In this document: piece by piece, positions 55,960-64,000 of the stretch
Layout: each line of letters opens with the position of its first letter
Position numbering within the stretch: the stretch's first letter is position 1
From: Lepus europaeus
Lineage: Eukaryota > Chordata > Mammalia > Lagomorpha > Leporidae
NCBI RefSeq assembly: GCF_033115175.1
Contig: NC_084831.1
Span: 11,070,540 to 11,134,539, forward strand
Reading direction: 5' to 3'
DNA length: 64,000 bases
Translations under genes and position numbers: made by a program
Notes under the pieces: model-generated
Told to the model about the DNA's origin: nothing
The model's input: the letters and a program-made list of their open reading frames with translations, nothing else
Database searches by the model: none

Positions 55960-56470
55960 CCGACTAGGGGCCACTCAGCTCCTCCTCCCAAGGGCGTTGC
56001 TGCGGGCCTTGCCACCCGAGGCACCCGAGGAGCGTGGGCCACGTGGAAGACAGGCGGGGAGCGGAGCGGGACTGTGGCTCCGGCCCGGGTGCGATGGAGG
56101 GATCGGAACTCCGCGCCCCTGCAGGGCTCGCGGGGAGCCCCACCTGCCTAGGGAGCGTGTCGGGGGACCCCGGGCTCCCCAGGCAGAAAGCGCTTTGTGG
56201 GGGAGGGGCCGCCCCACCCCCCGCAGCATTCCCCCCCACCCTCCCCCGCCTTCGCCGCGGCTTCCGACCCCGCAGGTGCCGCCTTTGAGGGTCGCCGCGC
56301 ACGGTTTATGGCGCGGCCCGAGCCGCTTCCCCGCGGCGAGGAACCGCCCCTGCGCCTCGTTATGGGGGTCGAGGCCCTCCGTAGCCATGGAGACGGGGGC
56401 GGCCCCGGGGTGACGGCTGCGGAGGCCGGGGGCTGCACGGGGTGGACCTGCGAGCCGGGGGCCTGGTGCT
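55960..56470. promoter_or_regulatory. Second CpG island, possible promoter
   Basis: Dense CpG over 500 bp, about 10 kb upstream of EPHA2. Contains an X-box-like site (56381-56394) and is followed by an octamer-like inverted repeat (56486-56502). Such islands usually mark a promoter, but no conserved exon is recognised on either strand. Confidence 0.5.
56381..56394. promoter_or_regulatory. RFX X-box-like motif
   Basis: GTAGCCATGGAGAC fits GTNNCC-AT-GGNNAC, the symmetrical RFX site found in promoters of ciliary genes. Confidence 0.5.
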
Positions 56471-56485
56471 CCCAGGGCGCACTTT

Positions 56486-56502
56486 GCATACTATTTGTAT
56501 GC
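56486..56502. promoter_or_regulatory. Octamer-like inverted repeat
   Basis: GCATAC-TATTT-GTATGC, arms of 6 bp with 5-bp spacer; with the preceding TTT it gives TTTGCAT and, further on, TTTGTAT, both POU-type. Confidence 0.4.
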
Positions 56503-56576
56503 CCCTCCCCTCGGGTCTAATCAGCCCCGCGGGCCCCACCCCTCTCTCCGCCCCTCCGCTCCAAACCATCACCCAG

Positions 56577-56648
56577 CTTTTAAAAGCCACCTCTTCCAGA
56601 AGGTCTTCAAGCTCTGCCACCATGTCTGGCAGAGACAAAAATGATTAA
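56577..56648 (+). other. TATA-like palindrome and 8-residue open frame
   Basis: CTTTTAAAAG (56577-56586) lies 36 bp upstream of a perfect Kozak start (GCCACCATG, ATG at 56622) that opens only MSGRDKND before TAA. Too short to call a gene; could be the start of a non-coding transcript or chance. Confidence 0.2.
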
Positions 56649-57033
56649 AAGTCGCCGGCATGGGAGCTGGCGTTGGCGCTGGGTGCCTTGTCCTCAAGGT
56701 CCCGGGGCTGGGATGGGCTGCGCTTGTCCCTGTTCACACACAGGCTGGAAGAAGTTCTGGTCAGGGTCTCCTGGTGAGGTGATCACCTCCTCACCTGGCC
56801 CGTTTTCCTATCTGTAACAAAGGAAGGCTGTACCAGGGCTTGCCAATGACCATGGGTGGGCAGGCGGGCGGAGGGCACCGCTCTGATTCTGGGGCCTCTT
56901 GTCTGAGGACAGACTCTGGTTGGCACAGTGCCTGCTGCATGGCGGTCCCAGCCCTGCCCCAGAGGGTCCCTCCCTTGAGTGGCCTCTTAGAGCCCAGCTG
57001 GCAGTGACTCAAGAGACATCGAGACATCTCTAA
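56649..57033. other. Intergenic: no gene seen
   Basis: Contains the perfect 14-bp palindrome GAGGTGATCACCTC (56776-56789) and otherwise unremarkable sequence. Confidence 0.55.
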
Positions 57034-57298
57034 GGGGCCGGCGCTGTGGTGTAGCAGGTTAAGCCGCCTGGAAAAGCAGTGGAGGATGGTCCCAGTGCTT
57101 GGGCCCCTGCACCTGTGTGGGAGACCCAGAAGAAGCTCCTGGCTCCTGGCTTCAGATCGGCACAGCTCCAGCCGTTGTGTCCATTTGCAGGAATGAACCA
57201 GCAGATGGAAGAACTCCCTCTCTCTCCCCCTACCCCTCTCTCTCTCTCCCCCTCTGTAACTCTGCCTTTCAAATAAATAAATGAATCTTTAAAATAGA
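57034..57298 (+). mobile_element. C-repeat SINE with internal deletion
   Basis: GGGGCCGGCGCTGTGGTGTA head joins directly to GGAAAAGCAGTGGAGGATGG, so about 90 bp are missing; AAATAAATAAATG tail. Confidence 0.95.
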
Positions 57299-57324
57299 GA
57301 CGCCTCTACGGGGCCTTCCAGCTC

Positions 57325-57545
57325 CTCCATTCAGAGAGACAGAGATAAATCTTGCTGCTGCTGGTTCGCCCCCCAAGTGCCCCCAAACGGGGCTGGGCCA
57401 GGCCGAAGCCTGGAGCCCAGACCTCCAACCATCATCTGCTGCCTCCCAGGATGAACACCAGGAGGGAGCGGGATCAGAGGCGGAAGAGGCGGGTCTCAAA
57501 CCAGGCACTGCCAGGTGGGATGCCAGCGACGCCAGCCCCTGCACC
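57325..57545 (-). mobile_element. Old C-repeat SINE
   Basis: TGCTGCTGGTTCGCCCCCCA body and GACGCCAGCCCC head; diverged. Confidence 0.7.
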
Positions 57546-58067
57546 ACACACCTGCCCTACACCTCCGACATCCTGAGGAGCCTCAGGTTTTCCAATGACT
57601 TGCTGCACTTCCTCCTCCCTCCAACCGGGTGCTCCTTGGGGCAAGAGGTTGTGCCTCCCCCATCAGACTGGGCACTCCTAAGGGTCACTGTGACTCTGCC
57701 ACGCCCCTAGCGTTGTGGTCACTAGAAATACCCAAAGGCAGGCTGGAGCTGCTTGACCACGCCCCTCCCTGGACAAGCACATGCCAGGGTCCATCTTGCT
57801 CCTCACCTCCCCGAGATCTGGGGTCCTGGGTTCTGGATTCTTAGTGAAACCACGGGCTCTGCCGTTGGGACACAGCGACTCGCCGCAGCACAGGCTCAGA
57901 GACCGAGGTGACCTCCCGGGCAGCAACCGCACCAGACTCATCCCCCCTCCTGCTTGGCGAGTGTGGCTGCATGCCCAACACCTCCTGAGCCTGGACACTG
58001 AATAGCGGCATGAAGATTTCATGCCCACTTTACAGGTGGGGAAACTGAGTCAAAGAGGAAAAGTCAG
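57546..58067. other. Intergenic: no gene seen
   Basis: L2/MIR-like sequence at 57580-57740 (CTTGGGGCAAGAGGTTGTGC) and an MIR-like end at 58005-58060. No coding signal. Confidence 0.5.
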
Positions 58068-58378
58068 GGGCCAGCACTGTGGTGTAGCGGGTAAAGCTAC
58101 TGCCTGCAGTGCCGGCATCCTATATGGACGCCGGTTCAAGTCCCAGCTGCTCCTCTTCCCATCCAACTCTCTGTTGATGGCCTAGGAAAGTGGCGGAAGA
58201 TGACTCAAGTGCTTGGGTTCCTGCCATCCATGTGGGAGACCTGGAAGAAGCTTCTGGCTCCTGGCTTTGGATGGGCTCAGCTTTGGCCGTTGCAGCCAAT
58301 TGGGGAGTGAATCAGCGGATGGAAGACCTCTCTCTCTCTGTCTCTCTGCCTCTGCCTCTCTGTAACTCTGCCTTTCAA
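58068..58378 (+). mobile_element. C-repeat SINE
   Basis: GGGGCCAGCACTGTGGTGTA head to CTGTAACTCTGCCTTTCAA. Tail-to-tail with the next copy. Confidence 0.95.
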
Positions 58379-58700
58379 TTTATTTATATATTTGAAAGGC
58401 AGAGTTACAGAGAGAAGGAGAGAGAGAGAGAGAGAGAGATGTCTTTCATCCACTGGTTCACTCCCCAATTGGCCCCCATGGCTGGAACTGCATTGATCTG
58501 AAGCCAGGAGCCAGGAGCTTCTTCTGGGTCTCCCACACAGGTGCAGGGGCCCAAGGACTTGGGCCATCTTCTACTGCTTTCCCAGGCCATGGAGGAGAGC
58601 TGGATCGGAAGTGGAGTAGCCAGGACTAGAACCGGCACACATATGGGATGCCGGCACTCAGGCCAAGGCTTTTAGCTGCTGCGCCACAGCGCCGGCCCCA
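58379..58700 (-). mobile_element. C-repeat SINE
   Basis: TTTATTTATATATTTGAAAG tail to GCGCCACAGCGCCGGCCCC head. Forms an inverted pair with the previous copy. Confidence 0.95.
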
Positions 58701-60076
58701 ATGCATAATTTTTTTTAGAAAAAGGGAAAGCCGCTGATCAGCCTCACCCGCTCCCTGCCTCCTCTCTCTGTGTCTCCCAGCATGCCTCATGGTTTCAAAC
58801 TGGCCGCTGAGCACCCTCAAGGGAGGGAGGGGCATGGGTTTGGTTTGGGTTTGCTTTGCTTTTAATCTGAGGCCCCAGAGCCCAGCTGAGGGCCTAGAAT
58901 ATAACAGGTTTGTTGATTGCACCTGATAATTATCTCTTCCATATTCCAGATAGGCCCTGGTTTCCCAAGTCAACCCAACCAGCACGTTCTGAGCGTCTAC
59001 TTGTTCCAGGCGCTTAATCACATCGCTTGCGATACAGATCTGCTCCCAGGACCCACCTCTACCCCTCCCCGGGTGGCCGCCATGACTCTCATATCCCCAT
59101 TTCACAGATGAGAGCACTGAGGCTTGGGCATATCAGAAGCCAGAATGAGGGGCTCCCACACGCACTTGTTCTCCTCCTGACAAATCGACATTTGCCCGGA
59201 AGACAGGAAAACGGGCCCAGAACCTGCAGACAGACCCTGGCTGTCCTGGGGGCCTGGCCCCGACAAGAAGGCTACCGCTGGCAGAGGGGGGGCTCTTTTG
59301 GGGTCCTGGGGTCCTTGCCATGGCCCCTCAGCTTCCCATACACCTGTGTGTGTGCTTGTCACACGTGCGTGTGCGTGCCAGGGGTCTGAGCGGGGCTGCG
59401 TGGGCACATGGGAGCACTGGGTCTGTGGGGTCCCCGTGTGTCCACGCCTGGGGATCTAAGTGTCCCGGGCCGACCTGCATACACCCGAGCATTGTTTTCC
59501 TCACTCACAGACAGAAAAACTGGGGCCTGGGGAACTGCGAGGGTTTGCTCAAAACCACACAGCCAGCCCGCGTGCCCGTGGGCGCAGGTGGGGCTGTGCG
59601 CAGTGGCCGTCGGGAGAGCTGCGCGGCTCCAGCCCTGTGATAGACCCTCCCTGTCTCGCTGGCCCAGGAGGAGTGCGGGTAATGACTGTTTCGCCAGCAG
59701 ATCCGCCTCCCGTTGCAGCCTGCAGTGTGCCTCCCCTCCCCCCCAGCCAGGCTCTGGCTCTGGGTTCGGCAGCCAGCAGCTGGTGTGCAGGTGGGGCAGA
59801 GGCCAGGCCATCGCACATCAGATGGGGACCTCCACCAGCAGCCACTGCCTCTGCCAGCCCTGACCACCCCCTCCCCACATCGGGGTCGTCTGCTGGAGCC
59901 CCGACCCTGAGCCCAACCCCAGCAGCTCCTCAGACCCGGGCTCAGGTCTCCTGCATTGGGGCAAGAAGCTTGGCCAGCCAGGGTGGAATCAGAAACCTGG
60001 ACCCTGCCTGCCCCGGCCCTCTCCGGCCCACCCTGTCTCCCAGCGACTCTGAGCACCCCTGGGTCCGCTTATCAAA

Positions 60077-60098
60077 CACACACACACACACACACACC
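60077..60098. repeat. (CA)n microsatellite
   Basis: About 11 CA units. Confidence 0.9.
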
Positions 60099-60599
60099 AA
60101 AACCAGCCATCGAAACTCCCTGGCCTCCTGACCTCCACACCCCGTTTGCCGCACCCTGGCACCCGGCACCAACACCCTGCCCATTGCGCTCCAAGGAAGC
60201 CCAGAGCAGCAGAGCTGGCCCAGGAGGCCACCGCAGCCCCCAGGCCTCGGCTTCCGGCCCCACTCTTCTTTCCCCTGATGCCAGTGTAGACTGCAGGGGG
60301 ATGGGGGGGTGGGGAACAGGCCAGGCCTGGCTCACAGAGAGAAAGGGATCCTGGGGGCTGAGGCTGAGGGTGGTCCCTGCTGGGAGGGGCCTTGAGGGAA
60401 GTCACTTGTCCCCAGCAAGGAACCAAGAGCCGTGGGGCTCTCACTTTCACCTTCCTCCTCGGGGCTTCCGGGAAGGGAAACTGAGGCCCAGAGGGGAGGA
60501 GTGGAGTGCACACATGGGCATCCCAGACCCGGGCGCTCTGCTGGCGGAGGCGCGGACCACGCCTCAGTTTCCCCACAAGACAAACCCAGGCTAAAGGCG

Positions 60600-61020
60600 T
60601 GAGTCAGTTTTATCGGAGGAGATAAGGGGCCATGGTGCAGCAGCCAGCGCGGCGCCGGGCACAGAGGGTGCTTGCCGAGCAGTTTCTTCCTTGCCCTCTG
60701 AATCCCGCGCACCTGCCCCTGCCCGCGCCTGGGAAGGGGGGCCTGCCGCCCCCGCCCCCCCCCCACCGCTGGGTCCACTTCCCCCAGCCTCCTCCCCAGG
60801 TGTGAACCCCAAGGCACCCCTCCCTCCTGCAAGGGAAGTGCAACGTCCTCCCCCTCTTGCCACTGCCTTCCTGGTGCTGGAGTTTGCTGGGAGTGACAGG
60901 GCTGCGCAGCCTGCTGACTCAGCTCCGGAGCTGGGGCTAGCCTAGCAACGGCAGAGCCTGCGGCAAACACGGCCCTGGGCAGCCACACCCCCGCCACAGG
61001 AATGCAGCAACATTCCTGGG
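60600..61020. promoter_or_regulatory. Candidate enhancer: AP-1, GATA, MARE, paired TEAD motifs
   Basis: TGAGTCA (60600-60606), AGATAAG (60620-60626), TGCTGACTCAGCT (60912-60924; 12 of 13 bases of the MARE palindrome) and AGGAATG/CATTCCT facing each other (60998-61004 and 61011-61017). All in unique sequence about 15 kb upstream of EPHA2. Confidence 0.4.
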
Positions 61021-61189
61021 GGGTGCTGTGGCCTGCGGCTGGGGGCCAGGTAGGCACCTTCCTTCCTCTGCCACCTTGGCACCCGGCAGGAGGGATCCCT
61101 CACACCACAGCGCTGGGTCCAGCCTGCTGGGGGCCATGCTCAGAGCCAGGGCCCAGGGCCCTCCCTGGGGGGAGGGGGCCAGAGCAAGG

Positions 61190-61330
61190 CAGCGAGGCTC
61201 TGAGATGGACATGCTGTGCGGCCTTGGGCAAGGTCTCTCTCGGCCTCGGTTTTATCACCTGTAAAGTGGGAGGAGGAGGAAATAGCACCATCTTCTGATG
61301 GAGCCACTGCCAGGACTGTTGAAGGAGTGC
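61190..61330 (+). mobile_element. MIR SINE remnant
   Basis: GCGGCCTTGGGCAAGGTCTC, then TCGGTTTTATCACCTGTAAA and GTGGGAGGAGG. Confidence 0.7.
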
Positions 61331-61972
61331 AGGGGTTGGGGGCTCAGCACAAGCTGCCTGACCCCCAGGACAGGGAGAGGGAAGCCTTCTAGCTCTGGGG
61401 CCCTAGAGGGAGATGAAGGCCCAGAGAGGGCTCTGCACCTCTCTAGGGCCACACAGCAGGGCTGTGCCCAGAGCCCAGCTGGCTCCCTGACCTTCCACAG
61501 ACCTGTATTCCCTCTCTCCTGCACAAGTCTGGGTTTCAGGTCAGTGGGGTCCCCGCGGGCCCATGCCCCTCACTGGGCAGACCCTTACCTCGGGCTTCTG
61601 TCTCCCGGCTCTGCTCCCTCCAGTGCTGCCCTGGTCAGGGTCCCCCTCCGTGTACTTTTGTCTCCCTCTGTCTCTTCCTCCCAGGATGCCTGAGCATGTG
61701 GGAAACTTGCTTCCTGCCAGGAGCCCTTGCCTGGGAGCTGGGCCTGCGGACCTGTTGGTGACCTTGGGGAAGCCCCTCCCACACCACCATCCCTTTCCCA
61801 CTACCTACAGGTGTCTCTCCCTTATCCGAAAGGCTGGGGCCAGAAGTCTTTCAGATTTGAGACTCTGTAGACTTTACCAGCGGAGCATCCTGAATCCGAA
61901 CTCTGACATCTGAAATCTGAAACGCTCTGAGTGGCGTGTTAGTGCTTAGAAAAGTTTCAGATTTCAAGGGGG

Positions 61973-62330
61973 CCAGTGTTGTGCCATAGCGGGTAAAGCC
62001 ACCGCTTGCAATGCCAGCATCCCATATGGGCACCAGTTTCAGTCCTGGCTGCTCCACTTCTGATCCAGCTCTCTGCTATGGCCTGGGAAAGCAGCAGAAG
62101 ATGGCCCAAGTGCTTGGGCCCTTGCACTCACGTGGGAGACCTGGAAGAAGCTCTTGGCTCCTCACTTTGGCCTGGCCCAGCCCTGGCTGTTGCAACCATT
62201 TGGGGAGTGAACCAGCAGATGGAAGTTCTCTCTCTGTCTCTCTCTCTGTCTCTCTCTCTCTCTCTCTCTTTCTCTCTCCCCTTCCCTCTCTCTAACTCTG
62301 ACTTTCAAATAAGTAAATAAATCTTTTTTT
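61973..62330 (+). mobile_element. C-repeat SINE
   Basis: GGCCAGTGTTGTGCCATAGC head, CT-rich run 62227-62292, AAGTAAATAAATC tail. TTTCAGATTTCAA-like sequence on both sides suggests a target duplication. Confidence 0.93.
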
Positions 62331-62892
62331 CAAATTTCCAGTTTCAGGTTTTTGGGTGAGGGCTGCTCACCCCGCACGTGGGAACGCGAGTGCCCAGCAC
62401 ACAGTAGGTCCTTGGAGAGCAAGCGTCCCACTGGCATGCCCAGGCCCTCTGCCAGCCCCCCCCCCCCCCCCGCACTGCCTCCTCTAATCTCTGAGATCCA
62501 GATCGGCCTGCCTGGGGTACCCCTGCGGGTGGCAGAGCCGGGTTCTGAACAGGAAGCTGAGGGCTCACGGGCTGCAGGGGAAGCGGGCAGGGGCGGGGCC
62601 TGCCCTAGGGAGGGGGCTGCGGGCCCCTCGCCATTCACTGCTAAGCCTGGATCCGGGCGCCTTTGTGCCAAGAACAAAACCCGGGATCAGCTGTTCTCAG
62701 ACCTGCCTCTCTCAGCTCCGGAAGAGAGCGAAGCCTGGGCCTGAGGCTGAGCCGCGCGCTCTGCTCCCCCACACCCCAGGAGCTCCCCACCACCCAGAGA
62801 GCAGGGCTGTGGTCCCTGGGCCCATCTGGGCTCAGACCCCATATCAGCCATCGTGAGACTCCGGCATATGTTTGTTTTTTTAAGATTTATTA
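62331..62892. other. Intergenic: no gene seen
   Basis: MIR/L2-like tail (GCCCAGCACACAGTAGGTCC at 62392), a (C)16 run (62456-62471) and unique sequence. Confidence 0.55.
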
Positions 62893-63240
62893 GTTGACAG
62901 TCAGTTCTGTGGCATAGTGGGCTGAACTACCACCTGCAGTGCCAGCATCCCATACATGCACGGGTTCAAATCCTGGCTGCTCCTCTTCTGATTCAGCTCT
63001 CTGCTATGGCAATGGAGGATGGCCCAAATCTTGGGACCCTACACCCGTGTGAAAGACCCGGAAGAAGCTCCTGGCTTCAGATCCACCCAGCTCTGGCTAT
63101 TGTGGCCATTTGGGGAGTGAACCAGTGGATGGAAGACCTCTCTCTCTCTCTCTCTCGCTCTCTCTCCCTCTCTCTCTCTCTCTCTGCCTCTGCTTCTCTG
63201 TAACTTTGCCTTTCCAATAAATAAATAATCTTTAAAAATA
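62893..63240 (+). mobile_element. C-repeat SINE
   Basis: CAGTTCTGTGGCATAGTGGG head, CT run, AATAAATAAATAATC tail. First of four neighbouring copies. Confidence 0.92.
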
Positions 63241-63252
63241 TTTATTTATTTG

Positions 63253-63585
63253 AGGCCAGCGCTGCGGCTCAATAGGCTAATCCTCCACCTTGCGGCGCCG
63301 GCACACTGGGTTCTAGTCCGGGTCGATGCTCCAGATTCTGTCCCGGTTGCCCCTCTTCCAGGCCAGCTCTCTGCTGTGGCCTGGGAAGGCAGTGGAGAAT
63401 GGCCCAAGTCCTTGGGCCCTGCACCCCATGAGAGACCAGGAGAAGCACCTGGCTCCTGGCTTCGGATCAGCGCGGTGCGCCAGCTGCGGCGGCCATTGGA
63501 GGGTGAACCAACGGCAAAAGGAAGACCTTTCTCTCTGTCTCTCTCTCTCACTGTTTAACTCTGCCTGTCAAAAAAAAATTTATTT
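63253..63585 (+). mobile_element. Young CSINE2-type SINE
   Basis: GGCCAGCGCTGCGGCTCAAT head with TTGCGGCGCCGGCACACTGG; CTGCCTGTC and A-run tail. Confidence 0.94.
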
Positions 63586-63594
63586 ATTTGAGAG

Positions 63595-63910
63595 GGGCTG
63601 GTGCTGTGGTGTAGTAGGTTAAGTATCTGCCTACAGCACCAGCATCCCATACAGGCACCAGTTCAAGTCCCGGCTGCTCCACTTCCAATCCAGCTTCCTG
63701 CTATGGCCTGGGAAAGCAGTGGAAGATAGTCCAAGTGCACCTGTGTGGGAGACCAGGAAGAAGCTCTTGGCTCCTGGCTTCCAACTGGTCCAACTCTGGC
63801 ATTTGCAGCCATTTGGGAGTGAACCAGTAGATGGAAGACCTCTCTCTCTCTCTCTCTGCCTCTGCCTATCTGTAACTCTGCCTTTCAAATAAATAAATAG
63901 TCTTTTTTAA
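63595..63910 (+). mobile_element. C-repeat SINE
   Basis: GGGGCTGGTGCTGTGGTGTA head to AAATAAATAAATAG tail. Confidence 0.95.
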
Positions 63911-64000
63911 AAAATTATTTATTTGAGAAGCAAAGTGGCAGAGAGAAGGAGGGAGAGAGAAAGAGAAATCCTCCATCCATTAGTTCATTCTCCAAATGCC
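63911..64000 (-). mobile_element. C-repeat SINE, cut by the window end
   Basis: TTATTTATTTGAGAAGCAAA tail and the GA run; the head lies beyond 64000. Tail-to-tail with the previous copy. Confidence 0.9.

Larger units (their letters stand above)
58701..61969. other. Intergenic with candidate enhancer cluster
   Basis: MIR-like pieces (about 59085-59130, 59500-59560, 61190-61330), (CA)n at 60077-60098, and the AP-1/GATA/MARE/TEAD-like cluster at 60600-61020. No supported exon. Confidence 0.6.

Noticed and set aside
54697-56151. 484-codon open frame on the plus strand
   Set aside because: A second frame (359 codons) is open over the same DNA, the peptide is Pro/Ser/His-rich without domains, and it crosses simple repeats and a CpG island. 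Best explained by few stop codons in GC/C-rich sequence.
46000-64000. Exons of ARHGEF19, the human neighbour upstream of EPHA2
   Set aside because: No RhoGEF-like coding segment seen on either strand; in human it is about 40 kb away.

Overview
The window is nuclear DNA from a mammal, almost certainly a lagomorph and most likely rabbit. Dozens of copies of the lagomorph-specific C-repeat SINE family (CSINE, a tRNA-like head, a GA/CT-rich 3' part and an A-rich tail) are scattered on both strands, on top of the older mammalian repeats MIR, L2 and L1. The DNA is GC-rich. This assignment rests on recognised repeats and protein similarity, not on any search.

One protein-coding gene can be fully supported: EPHA2, the ephrin type-A receptor 2 tyrosine kinase, on the minus strand. 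Its 17 coding exons run from the ATG at 45819-45821 down to the stop codon at 21792-21794. Every junction has GT/AG splice sites and a consistent phase. The exons add up to 2934 nt, that is 977 codons plus stop, against 976 residues in human EPHA2. The reading frame is intact, so this is a functional receptor gene, not a pseudogene. The 5' UTR and promoter lie in a CpG island at about 45380-46160. The 3' UTR ends at a poly(A) signal at 20985-20990 and carries AU-rich sequence and a miR-141/200a-type 8-mer.

Layout. 1-20960: intergenic DNA downstream of EPHA2, with MIR/L2 remnants, an old L1 (about 5112-6600) broken up by SINEs, a SINE-inside-SINE, tetranucleotide arrays, and one candidate minus-strand poly(A) signal at 8411-8416. 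20960-45950: EPHA2, with SINEs in introns 1 and 3. 45950-64000: upstream DNA with a young SINE about 650 bp from the start site, a TG-rich minisatellite (about 47497-47790), a second and stronger CpG island at about 55960-56470 with an RFX X-box-like motif, a cluster of AP-1/MARE/GATA/TEAD-like motifs at 60600-61020, and a dense SINE cluster from 61970 to the end. In human the neighbours of EPHA2 are FAM131C and ARHGEF19; I see no exon of either here.

I found no undescribed multi-gene system. The best leads are regulatory: two pairs of adjacent perfect inverted repeats (14373-14429; 28954-28996 inside EPHA2 intron 8), the 60.6-61.0 kb motif cluster, and the second CpG island. All are pattern-level observations that need conservation or chromatin data.
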